Shown: positions 43,691 to 54,823 of the stretch, in pieces
How the letters are laid out: each line of letters begins with the position of its first letter
How positions within the stretch are numbered: the first letter of the stretch is position 1
Source: Polia nebulosa
Taxonomy: Eukaryota > Arthropoda > Insecta > Lepidoptera > Noctuidae
Length of the DNA: 64,000 nucleotides
Direction: 5' to 3'
NCBI GenBank assembly: GCA_951329385.1
Contig: OX589611.1
Span: 10,723,959 to 10,787,958 of the forward strand
Program-made: the position numbers and the translations under genes
Notes under the pieces: model-generated
Databases searched by the model: none
What the model saw: only the letters and a program-made list of their open reading frames with translations
Told to the model about the DNA's origin: nothing

Positions 43691-45255
43691 AAAGTATGAC
43701 AAAGTCAGGACAAAACTAACTTTTAAGGAAGCAATGACGTATAAATGTGTTTAAAATTATTATTTTTTGAATATTTATAATCCAAAAGTGCCTAAAACAT
43801 GTGTTAAAATTTGATCGAATTTGTTTCATAAACATAAAAAACAAAATTACAAACGGCAGCGTTGCATAAATAATACAGTAACAGCTTCGCATTACAACGA
43901 ACTTTTACATTTCAAAATATTTCAAAATACAGGCCTACAAAATGAAGTTTGCAAAGCAAAAAGTGCACGAAATTGTTAAAATTGTAGTCCCTTTCCAACG
44001 AAATTGTAGGGTATTCGGAAATTGCCAGGAATGCTGACGAGTCCAGGACGGACCGCGGAACAAATGAGATTGTGCGTGAGTGTGGCGGGAAACATGGCGT
44101 TATTAAAATGTAGGTTGCATATTAAAAGGGGAAAAGCCCCAGGGGTCAGGGTCAAGGGTGAGTTTTGAGGTCAATATATATTGGTATTAATGATGACCTA
44201 GCTTTTTTATATTTTAGATTACGTTTATTACGTGATGTTTGTAATATGAAACTTAATTCTGAAGACAATAAGCATTAAAATATTTTTGCTAACAGACCTG
44301 AAAATTGGTCTCACATAATCACGCTAGCCAAACTATCAGAGCGGGCCTTGTTCTGTTTTTTTTTTATAAACAAACAGGTGATTTATAGAAAAAAAAATGT
44401 TTTAAAGGGAAAATCGTCAATTTCAATGCGTACATTTAGTATGAGCCATCGCAAACTACATGCGGACTGCATCGCCTTTTCTTTGTAGGTGGGTGTTATT
44501 CACAAACATTCTTCATAACGGATATGAAAGTAACAGAAAAAGATAACAGATATGAATTATTAGGACTAGTGCACAGTACTAAGCTTCAAAAATGTATTGT
44601 ATAATATAATTAAATTATTATTATTATGTGTTTCAATTTCAATTCAGAAGGTTAATAAAAATCCATAATTTTTTGCATTTTGTAATTTTTAATAGAAATT
44701 GACTAATAAAAGTTATGATTACATTTAATCATAACTAAAATATTAAGAAGCCGCTTTTAAAATTATTTTCTTATAGAATTAGTTGAGATCAGTTTTCCGA
44801 AAACGTAATATGTACAGTGATGTAAAAGAAAGTAATAATTACTTTATTACGATTGTTATAAGAAAGTAATTTTAAAGAACCATATTATCGTTTTTTTTTG
44901 CCCCCCCCCCCCTATAAAAAACAATTATTGAGAAAAAAAATAGGTTAAAACATTTCATCACAAAAAATAAATAAAGGAACTTAATTTTCTTCTTTGTAAC
45001 TTAAAAATAATTAAACCGACATTGAAAAGTAATTAAGTAGTTTAATTATAAGGTTTTTTAGTTTAATTATAAGGCATGTAAGCAACTTAAATACAACTTT
45101 ATTTTTTGTTTAGCAGAAATCTGAAAAAGGGTCTGAAAAACTTTTACTGTAAGACCAATCCTAAATTTTATTTTTCGCGGTTTTATATTAAAATTATATA
45201 AAACCGCGAAAACGAAATCAGCTGGTCCATACATTTTGTCAACTTATGCGAACAC

Positions 45256-46784
45256 AAATGATAAATAAATGATAAATGATGTTTATTCAGTAAATAGGTT
45301 ACAAGGAACACTTTTACACGTCAATGTTTTTTTGTCAGTTTAAGCTAGATGAGGCCGGTGTTTCCTAGCTGACTACCCTGAGAAGAAACACCGAAACAAA
45401 CTCAGAGGTCAAAGTCTCTTTTAGTGTTCAAATCCATACAATGTGGACTGGTTAGATCCTATGAGAACCATGTACGTTTATGTCTGGGATGAGCTTTATG
45501 AAGAAAGCAACACACGAATTCGAGTGGACCTGTCCAGACAGTGCAAGCATTTGTCAGTCATCGCGAAGCTCAACTCAGAACTCTGAGGTGCTCAACGAAC
45601 CGACGAACAATACCAAAGTAAGAACATTTGAGTAGGCCGCAAAAAATACTCAAACTGCCAGACAATCATAAAATCTACATGAATATAACGACATACATAG
45701 TTCTCGCATTCACATTATTCTATATGATTCTATATGAGGACCATGCAGCTTAGTGTCTGTAGTGGTCTTTTGAAGAAAGAACCAAACATATTTGAGTGGA
45801 CCTGTCCAGTCAGTGCAAGCATTTGTCAATAGTCGAATAGCTCAACTTAAAAACCACTAAGGAGCTCAATGACATGACGAACAATACCAAAGAAAAGACA
45901 TTTGGGTAGGCCGCAAAAGTACTCAAACTGTCAGACAACGTTGAAAATTACTGTAAAAAGGAGGAGAAAATAATAATAATAACCCACATAGTCCTCACAT
46001 TTACAATAATTAAGTAATCAAAAAAAAATAAAAATATAATACTTTACAAAGTAAATATTTGTGTCAAACAAAATAGTAATCATAATATGTCAATCAAAAA
46101 ATAAAAATAAATATAATACTTAACAAAGTATTCAAGTCAAAAAAAATAATAATAATAATAAAATGTCAATAAAAAAATAAAATAAAAAATATAATGCAAT
46201 ACTATACAAGTATTCATGTCAAAAACGAATATTAAAAAAAATATATATATAAAAAATTTTTCATCAGTAAGTAGTACATATGAAAACAATGGCTCATGTA
46301 TATCATTGAAGCAGCTCAATCCCACGCCTTTTTGTCCTCAAGAAAGTCATTAATTGTGTAAAAAGCTTTCTGGCATAGCTTACGTTTAATAAATGATTTA
46401 AATTTATTTATGCTTAGTTCTTGAATTTGGCTAGGAAGTTTATTATAGAAACGTATACATTGACATCTAAACGAACCACCTATTTTTTTCTTGAGCCTGG
46501 TTTTTGGTACAATAAATTTGTGTTTGTTCCTAGTATTTATGCTATGGATATCACTGTATCTTTTAAACAGATTAATATTTTTATGTGCATACATGAGATT
46601 CTCATAAATATATTGAGAGGGAACAGTCATAATATTAATCTCTTTAAATTTGTCTCTGAGGGAGTGTCTGGGACTTAATTTATAAATTGCACGAATAGCC
46701 CTTTTCTGTAAAACAAAAATTGTCTGAATATCGGCGGCATTTCCCCACAACAGAATGCCGTACGACATCACACTATGAAAATAA
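45256..46784 (-). mobile_element. Jockey-type LINE, 5'-truncated
   Basis: The minus strand carries 151 codons of reverse-transcriptase C-terminus (46316-46771). It reads SYGILLWGNAADIQTIFVLQ, then RAIRAIYKLSPRHSLRDKFK, and ends LEDKKAWD before the stop. An A-rich spacer and a 3' UTR with two diverged tandem units follow, ending in aaatgataaatgatg. Two other copies are at 22171 and 53137. The frame is intact but lacks the catalytic core. Confidence 0.85.
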
Positions 46785-46804
46785 AGTGATAATGTATGGA
46801 TCAG

Positions 46805-47165
46805 CTGATTTGTTCGCCATTTCAGGGTTTGATCTTAATGATCAGTACAATGGCGCGAATTCTCTTGTTCAATAACTAAATTAAAATTAGAGAATTGCTA
46901 TCTTTTACTAAAAGGCAGTGCGAGAAAAGGACGGCTACAGCTATGCACTAAGTTAGAGATGTCAAACTAGTTTACGCCCTACGCTTCGCTTGTTTTTAGA
47001 CGACATGTTTTTACATGTACCCTTAATTTGTATGGAAATATTAGTTCAAACTAAATTTGACAGATCTAATTTACGTCCATCTCTTTCTTGTTTTAATAGA
47101 GAGAAAAAGATAACAATAGCCTAAATTAAGTATAGTTTGTGCACATCAGAATCAACACCAATGAC
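46805..47165 (-). repeat. Dispersed repeat, inverted copy of 13300-13700
   Basis: An uninterrupted copy showing the original junction ttttactaaaaggcagtgcg, where the other copy has a LINE tail inserted. Confidence 0.75.
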
Positions 47166-47317
47166 CACTTTTCAGGTTTCTGGTAAAAAATAAAGTTGAA
47201 TTATAAACAAAATTAATTTTCTTAAATTAACAATGAATTAAGGCAGTAAGCAGGTTTTTTAATTTAGTTAGGGTGTTATTACACCAATCGATCGATTGGT
47301 ATAATAAGTTACACCAT

Positions 47318-47607
47318 TTTTTTTTTGGGTGGTGGGAAATTGTCCAATGACATCACCCGCTCTGGGTGGAGCGGGAGGGCGTGTCTCTTACTGACTAAAA
47401 CCCACCCCTGTTTCTTCCTGCCCTGAGTGCCTAGGGGCGCGGTAACTCTGTTTCGAATTTATCTCCATCCCCAGGGCAGGCATTGGCCATGACAGGCCCC
47501 GTCATGATATGCTGACAACTCTTTGAGGCGCGCGTGGAACACTACGCGCCGTTGACTCTCGAGCCTGGTGCTGATCGGACGGCGAGCTACCCACTGCTCG
47601 CCGTCTA
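47318..47607 (-). mobile_element. R1-type LINE 3' UTR, near-complete unit
   Basis: From the T-run through ggcaggcattggccatgaca, gcgcgcgtggaacactacgc to ggacggcgagctacccactg ctcgccgtc. The inverted repeat ggacggcgag / ctcgccgtc forms a hairpin at the truncated end. Confidence 0.85.
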
Positions 47608-48444
47608 CCCTTAGAAAGAATATTCGCAAAATAACACGATTAAACTTTTCAATGAATAGTTCGGATAAGACATTAATTATTGATAGGTAGTTAAGAAAAT
47701 TTGCGGGTGCTACTTTTTAGCTTCGCCGTAGTCGATTTTGTCGAATTTTGTGATGCAGTAAACTCCAAATATTAAATTAAAAGTTCACAAGCATCAAAAC
47801 TTTATGCAAGCCGGTGTGGTGTAACAAGGTGTATTAAAAAGATGAGCATATTTAGATCAGAAATAAATAATAAGACAGTATTGGACATGGACACAGCTTA
47901 TCCTTTTCATATCTGTTACGTAACAGAGAAACGTTACGGAAAAATAAGGTATATGAACAATTAGCATGTGTTTAACCTACAACATACGATGCGGTGCCGA
48001 AATTATTTAGTATTCACAAATGCTTTCTACCCGTTTCATTTCTAACACCATATTCCTGTTCTTGTAATAATATAAAAATGCAGTTTTTATACTACTTACT
48101 GAAGTCAAATATATCACAAAAACGAATTCTGCAATTAAAAGTCGAATTAAAACGTCACACACAAAGTTACTCACACTGCGCTCAAGAACAAAATGGCAGA
48201 ATCGATTGTCGCGCCACCTGTTACCGTGGTGCCAGTAAATAATTTTATTTCCAAGTTGGGAACAATTTTGTAAAACACTGTATACGAGTGGAATAACGTA
48301 GATGAAATTAACATTGGACATGCAAAGTATATGAATATTATGTATTAATAACCGTGTAATGTGTTTGGATAAAATAATAACATAATTTAATGCATATCTA
48401 CGCTATGAAAATATGAAATTACATACCAATACAATTAGACTTCG

Positions 48445-48446
<2 letters not shown>

Positions 48447-48492
<46 letters not shown>
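48447..48492. repeat. (AT)23 microsatellite
   Basis: A pure dinucleotide run of 46 bases. Confidence 0.97.
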
Positions 48493-48499
<7 letters not shown>

Positions 48500-48689
48500 C
48501 TTTAATTTAAGTAAAATGGGACAATGCTTTTCTTTATGAAATAACTACGGCCATAATATTAAGATTTTATTTTATGAAAAATCTATTAACTTTTCGATAA
48601 TTTCAATAAAGACTAATGCTAGTTCAATACTTTTAAAATTAAGGTGAATTAAAATTAACTTTTAATGAAATAGCAAATCATAATAATAT

Positions 48690-48868
48690 TATAAATGTGA
48701 ATGTAAGTTTGTTTGTTACGCTTTTACGCGAAAACTACTTAACCGATCATCATGAAACTTTGTTCACATATTTTTGAAGTATTAGAAGTAACATATGATA
48801 CTTTTTATGAAAAAAAAAAATTACGAAAGATACATAAACGCGGGTGAAACCGCCGGCACAGCTAGTAA
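48690..48868 (+). repeat. Helitron-like non-autonomous repeat
   Basis: Starts ataatattataaatgtgaat gtaag, contains cgcgaaaactacttaaccga, ends acgcgggtgaaaccgccggc acagctagt. The 3' CTAG followed by T fits Helitron ends. Confidence 0.6.
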
Positions 48869-49179
48869 AAAATAAGTGAGCTGGACGCGGAGAGATCAGC
48901 AAATGTACAAATTTTTAGAATAACACCCAGGTACTAAAATGCGTTGCAGTCCACCGTCCACCGGGATTTTAATTTTTGCTGAGTTTTAAATTCCAAGAAA
49001 ACTAAAACCAAACTTTTACCTCAGTGGTATCGCCAACTCAACGTACACCGTACGTTACAAAATAAATGGAGAACGAACGAAACTTCGTCCATAACTTCAT
49101 TTACTAGTCAATCAACAATGTAATGCATAGGAGAGGTAGTTTTTGTCAAACTAAAACGTAGACCATTGTAATATTAAAT

Positions 49180-49273
49180 GCAAATGTGACTGAATTGTTA
49201 AATGCTCTGGGCTGAGACCATACATCCTTCGGTCCCAGCCCAGAGCTGCATTTAACATTTCAGTCACATTTGC
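49180..49273. ncRNA. miRNA-like hairpin
   Basis: The left arm gcaaatgtgactgaattgtt aaatgctctgggctgagacc folds on the right arm ggtcccagcccagagctgca tttaacatttcagtcacatt tgc. There are two mismatches, one three-base bulge and an 11-base loop. The length (94 nt), a stem of over 40 pairs and a small loop match a microRNA precursor. A foldback-element relic is the main alternative. No match to a known microRNA from memory. Confidence 0.4.
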
Positions 49274-49324
49274 TCAGGGATTCCATTGTAAATTTCTTTG
49301 TAGTTGTTTACTTTTGTTAAACAC

Positions 49325-49700
49325 CAATCTGCCTAGCCTTTTCCCAACTATCTTGGGGTCAGCTTCCAGGCTAACCGGATGCAGCTGAATACCAGTATTT
49401 TACATGGAGCGACTGCCTATCTGACCTCCACAACCCAGTTACTGGATAATACGATACCTCTTGGTAAGACTAGTTGTCAGACTTTCGGGCTTTTGACGAC
49501 CCGTAACGGCTGTCAAAGATCCACGGTTGACAGCTGGGACCAACGGCTTAACGTGCTTTTCGAGGCACGCAGGAGTCTCGGTATGCAAAAGATGATGGTG
49601 CATGGACCCATCCATGGATTAACCCCGGCAAGCGTAGCTTAACCTGATGGATTGACCCGTGCGGCTGTTATTACTTTAGCCACGAGCTCCTCCGAATCAT
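49325..49700 (-). mobile_element. 5S-rRNA-like SINE, perfect 15-bp TSD
   Basis: Bounded by acttttgttaaacac at 49310-49324 and 49701-49715. A full-length copy from the tail (ctagccttttcccaactatc) to the head (ttactttagccacgagctcc). Confidence 0.92.
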
Positions 49701-49749
49701 ACTTTTGTTAAACACGTGGTTTTATATTTTGAAAAAGAAGCTCTTAGCT

Positions 49750-50115
49750 AAATAATAATTGCCTGCCGCATGAGTCGATCTTCGAGAGCAGTGGTGGCCC
49801 AGTTGTAACGGCTCCGACTTATGTGAGTTCGAGAGAGAGAAGATCTCGCTCGGAGAAGGTGTCGAGGAGGCAACCGCCTCGATCCCTAACACCGAAACGC
49901 CGCCTGCATCATTTAATACAGGTGGGACTCTGGAATATCGGGCGCTCATATTAGGGACTCTGATTGCCCACGGCGGCACCGGGATCACGTTCTGCCATGC
50001 TCAGCAAGGCCCGCGTGTTCCTGCGTGCAGAGCGAGTTCCATGATTGTGCTGTTAGTGATCACCAGGGTGGTTTTAGTGAGGTAAGAATCTCACACAACC
50101 TGGTCTTTCCCCCTA
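49750..50115. repeat. GC-rich dispersed repeat
   Basis: A GC-rich block (gagaaggtgtcgaggaggca, gcccacggcggcaccgggat) ending in the gatcaccagggtggttttag module also seen at 16990-17110. Probably part of a LINE. No protein is recognised. Confidence 0.45.
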
Positions 50116-50694
50116 AAGTCCAGGCACCCCAAAACGGGGTTTCACCCCAAAAACAAAAAATAGGTCGTGGTTTCGAACGCTTTATTTTGTGTAAATAGGG
50201 TATTTTACTCTATAAGAGAAAAAAACTAAAAATATATTTTTGAGATAGCTTAGGCAAAAAGCAGTCGGAAAATGTTAGTTTTAGTTCATAAAATAACAAA
50301 ATAAATTTTAAAATTCAATTCAAAGTTTTCAGTTTTTTTTAATCTGTTTTTTAAAGCCATGGAATAATAGCCGCCATGTTAAACGTCATACGGCTATGTA
50401 AACTATAAAATGTCAACTGTCAACTGATCAGCGTTTCTATGCTTTGTAGTTTGTACTTTTATTTACATAGCCAACTGACGTCATGACCTTAAAGCAATAT
50501 GGCGTCCACTGCGTCCAGCGTTTTCATCAAATTACACGCGAAATTTGAAAATGTAAAATTTAAAGGCATTTTTAGGGCACCTAATTATTAAATAAAAATT
50601 TTGTGGTTTTTTTTATTGGTTTATTAATATTAAGAATCTAATTGAGACACTTTTAAAAAATGGGTGTAATACCCTATTATTTCATCACTAATGT

Positions 50695-50773
50695 GGTGAA
50701 GGAAACTGATATGTCCTAGAATAAAAAAAATTAAGACATGTGACATCCACCAACCCGCTTATTTCACAGCAGT
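50695..50773 (+). repeat. LINE 3' tail fragment
   Basis: gtggtgaaggaaactgatat gtcctagaat and gtgacatccaccaacccgc match the tail at 60755. It runs into the R1 copy. Confidence 0.55.
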
Positions 50774-51112
50774 GTTGTTTTTTTTTTTTTGTGGGGTGCG
50801 AAATCATCCAATGACATCTCCCGCTCTGGGTGGAGCGGGAGGGTGTGTCAGACTCTTACTGACTAGAACCACTCCTGTTCCTGCCCTGCCTGAGTGTCCA
50901 GGGGAGCGGTAACTCTGTTACGAATTTATCCGCTAACCCTAGGCATGCAGGCACCGGCCACGATGGGCCCCGTCAGTGGTGGCTAACAAATTCTCTTTGA
51001 GGCGCGCGTGGAACAATACGCGCCGACGACTCACGGGCCTAGTGCTGATCAGACGGCGAGCTACCCATTACTCGCAGTCCGCAGGCCCGGGTCTACGGTG
51101 GCCGGAGATCGT
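50774..51112 (-). mobile_element. R1-type LINE 3' UTR, near-complete unit
   Basis: From a 13-base T-run to cccgggtctacggtggccgg agatcg. Intermediate blocks are as at 47318. Confidence 0.85.
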
Positions 51113-51119
51113 CTATGAG

Positions 51120-51610
51120 GCTGATTATTTATTTTACAACGCTTGCCGTGGTCGGCTACTGGATTGGTGACCATCCATCTCACACTAAGACTCTTCCGTG
51201 CCACAGAAAGCACGTTAAGGTATTGGTCTATGTAAAGTTTTTCTGCATTTATATGTTCTGTAATCTAAATGGTGTACATAATAAAGAGTATTCTATTCTA
51301 TTGGTCCCGTCTTCTGTCATTTGTAAATCTTTGACAGTCGTTACGTGTCGTCTTGCCAAGGACTATTCAGTTACTGGGTTATGAAGGCCAGTTAATATGC
51401 AGTCGCTCCATGTTAAATACTGGTTCTAAGCTAAAACAAAACATTTTAACAGAGAGCGGGTGCCCCTGAGACGGGTCGCGGCAGACCACGAAGGAGATGG
51501 TGGGACGAACTAGACAGTAATGTAAATGTAAAATACTGGTATTCAGCTGCATCCGGTTAGACTGGAAACCGACCCCAAGATAGTTGGGAAAAGGCTAGGC
51601 AGAGATGTAG
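51120..51610 (+). repeat. Diverged 5S-like SINE with inserts
   Basis: SINE blocks (ggattggtgaccatcc, aaagcacgttaaggtattgg, tttgacagtcgttacgtgtc) are broken by two inserts. One is a 75-base LINE tail ending gagtattctattctattgg. The other is a piece reading GRGRPRRRWWDELDS, typical of LINE polymerase ends. The SINE tail resumes at ctggtattcagctgcatccg. Confidence 0.6.
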
Positions 51611-52364
51611 AGAGCATCCGTCAAAGTTTATTTTTTATTTTACACTCTGAAGTAAGTTCAGGAAGCAGTGGCTAGGAATTTCAATGCGGTTGTGGTTCTT
51701 CTCCTCAGGCCCGATAAGCGTCCGATGGGGTTAAAGCCATTACAATTTGAATATTAATTTGTAAAACCGCAGTTGGGAAGATGCTAACTATCAAGTATAA
51801 GTTTATCTTAGGTCAGAGAGAAAGTCGATGCATCGTGGCTTTTCGAGAGATTTTGCCACTTTCGGGCCTCAGTGTAACGGCGTTGTCGAATGGGCGCATA
51901 ATGAGATAACAAATGATAACATGAATGCTGCATATCACTCGTTATAACCGGGGTCGTCTCAAGAGAGACATCGGCCAACATGTCCGCTCTACAGCTAGGG
52001 ACGTTCTGGTTAGGGTTAGGTAGGTTTCGCTCGACTCTTCAAATATCCTTCTGAATAAAAGACGTTTGCATCTACGCTTCTATTCTTAGGAGCGTAGCTC
52101 ATGCGGCGCATAATTATGAAGTTTGCGCTCAGCTCGCTGCTGGCTGGATATAATAATCGATATTTGAAGAGAAATTCGAATGATGAATTAGTTTCAAAAG
52201 TAGAACTAAGATTGTTTTAAGGTGTTATTCAGAGTAGCCCGTCGAAGAGGGCACATGTTTGTATTCTTAAAAATTTCGAGTTCAGAGTGCGGTTCCCTCC
52301 TCTTTCATTCCATACATTCTGCAGTTAAATTGTATAACACTTGCCACACGTAGGTACCCCTCGC

Positions 52365-52507
52365 CGCCAGCGAATGAGCCCTGGAGCCCTGAAGGCTCCA
52401 CAGTATCCACTAAGAAATTCAACCCTTAAGGGGGTGAAAAAGGGATTGAAAGTTTATAACAGGGGAAGTACAAATTTCACGCGAGCAAAGCCGCTGACAG
52501 AAGCTAG
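52365..52507 (+). repeat. Helitron-like 3' end
   Basis: Ends acgcgagcaaagccgctgac agaagctagt with upstream agaaattcaacccttaaggg ggtgaaaaaggg. The 5' end is not found. Confidence 0.5.
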
Positions 52508-54356
52508 TTATTTTAAAAAGTGAAAACGTCATTCAAAATATTTTTCAGTGATGACAATGCTGTCAAAAAAATGGGAATAGTTTTAAACAAAAAGTAGAAA
52601 ACAACGACATAAACTACTGATTCGTTAAAAGCAAGCAGCATGTGAGTAAAATAATAAAATTCAAAAAATCCTGTTAGTATCGGTAACTACAAATAAAAAA
52701 TAGCGAATAAAAATAATAGGTAGTAGACTAATAAACAATCACGTTTTAGCGAACCATTGTTTGAATCGCTGAAAATGTCAGATAGATCAAAAACATTTTT
52801 CACAAACAGAATACATTTCGTAAATATCAGGAAGCGGGATTGTGAAGCGCGTTCACGGGCTTCGCTGCCAGGTAATTGGCATTGAGCTGGACTGGTGTAG
52901 TGTATGAATAAGTGTGACACCTTTCACATGTTCCAGTAAATTACACCTGGACATTACTAGTGGCAGAAGAGAAAGGTATAGTCATAATCTTTATTCTTTA
53001 CTATTGGCTGGTTTTACGTTTGACAATATCTCGACTGATGTTAACGATGATGTGGTCAAAAGCAAGCATGTGTTGTTTTTTTTTTTCAACTATCGGGCAC
53101 ATTAATGTCACTTCTTTGAAAAGCAATTTGCATTTCATAAATGATAAATGATGTTTATTCAGTAAATAGGTAACAAGGAACACTTTTACACGTCAATGTT
53201 TTTTGTCAGTTTAAGCTAGATGATGTGTTTCCTAACTGACTACCATGAGAAGAAACACCGAAACAAACTCAGTGGTCAAAGTCTCTTTTAAAGTGTTCAA
53301 ATCCATACAATGTGTACTGGTTAAATCATATGAGAACCATGTAAGTTTATGTCTGGGATGAGCTTTTTGAAGAAAGCAACACACAAATTCGAGTGGACCT
53401 GTCCAGACAGTGCAAGCATTTGTCAGTCATCGCGAAGCTCAACTCAGAACTTTGAGGAGCTCAACGAACCGACGAACAATACCAAAGTAAGGACATTTGA
53501 GTAGGCCGCAAAAATACTCAAACTGCCAAACAATCATAAAATCTATATGAATATAACGACATACATAGTTCTCGCATTCACACATTATTCTATATGAGGA
53601 CCATGCAGCTTAGTGTCTGTAGTGGTCTTTTGAAGAAAGAACCAAACATATTTGAGTGGACCTGTCCAGTCAGTGCAAGCATTTGTCAATAGTCGAATAG
53701 CTCAACTTAAAAACCACTAAGGAGCTCAATGACTTGAGGAACAATACCAAAGAAAAGACATTTGGGTAGGCCGCAAAAGTACTCAAACTGTCAGACAACG
53801 TTAAAAATTACTGTAAAAAGGAGGAGAAAATAATAATAATAACCCACATAGTCCTCACATTTACAATAATTAAGTAATCAAAAAAAATAAAAATATAATA
53901 CTTAACAAAGTATTCAAGTCAAAAAAAAAAAAAAAAATGTCAAAAAAAATAAATAATATAATACTATACAAGTATTCATGTCATAAACGAATTTTAAAAA
54001 AATATATAAAAAAAATTCATCAGTGTTTATATATAAGTAGTACATATGAAAGCAATGGCTCATGTATATCATTGAAGCAGCTCAATCCCACGCCTATTTG
54101 TCCTCAAGAAAGTCATTAATTGTGTAAAAAGCTTTCTGGCATAGCTTACGTTTAATAAATGATTTAAATTTATTTATGCTTAGTTCTTGAATTTGGCTAG
54201 GAAGTTTATTATAGAAACGTATACATAGGCATATAAACGAACCAACTATTTTTTTCTTGAGCCTGGTTTTAGGTACAATAAATTTGTGTTCGTTCCTAGT
54301 ATTTATGCTATGGATATCACCGTATATTTTAAACAGATTAATATTTTTATGTGCAT

Positions 54357-54500
54357 CATAATTCATAATTCTTTATTGTACACCAAAAATTTCACATAGT
54401 ACTTAGTGGTTACACAATGCATGTACAAAGGCGAGCTTAACTCAATGTTGAGTTTTCTCCCAGCAAACCTACATACATGAGACACATTTCATTTTTTTTG
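54357..54500 (-). mobile_element. 144-bp LINE tail insertion, 7-bp TSD
   Basis: Bounded by tgtgcat at 54350-54356 and 54501-54507, in a reading frame that is continuous at 46600. The minus strand ends ttggtgtacaataaagaatt atg, a LINE-like tail. Confidence 0.85.
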
Positions 54501-54823
54501 TGTGCATACATGAGATTCTCATAAATATATTGAGAGGGAACAGTCATAATATTAATCTCTTTAAATTTGTCTCTGAGGGAGTGTCTGGGACTTAATTTAT
54601 AAATTGCACGAATAGCCCTTTTCTATAAAACAAAAATTATCTGAAAATCGGCGGCATTTCCCCACAACAGAATGCCGTACGACATCACACTATGAAAATA
54701 ACTAAAGTATACTAAACGAGTTGTCTCTAAATCAGTTAAACCACGATTTTTCCTTACGGCGTATGCTGCAGAGCTAAGTTTTTTGGACAGTTTATCTATA
54801 TGGGGGATCCACTGAAGCTGCGC

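Noticed and set aside
48007..48321. Open frame of 104 codons on the minus strand, with a second on the plus strand
   Set aside because: No splice signals, no recognisable motif, AT-driven codons; both strands open by chance.
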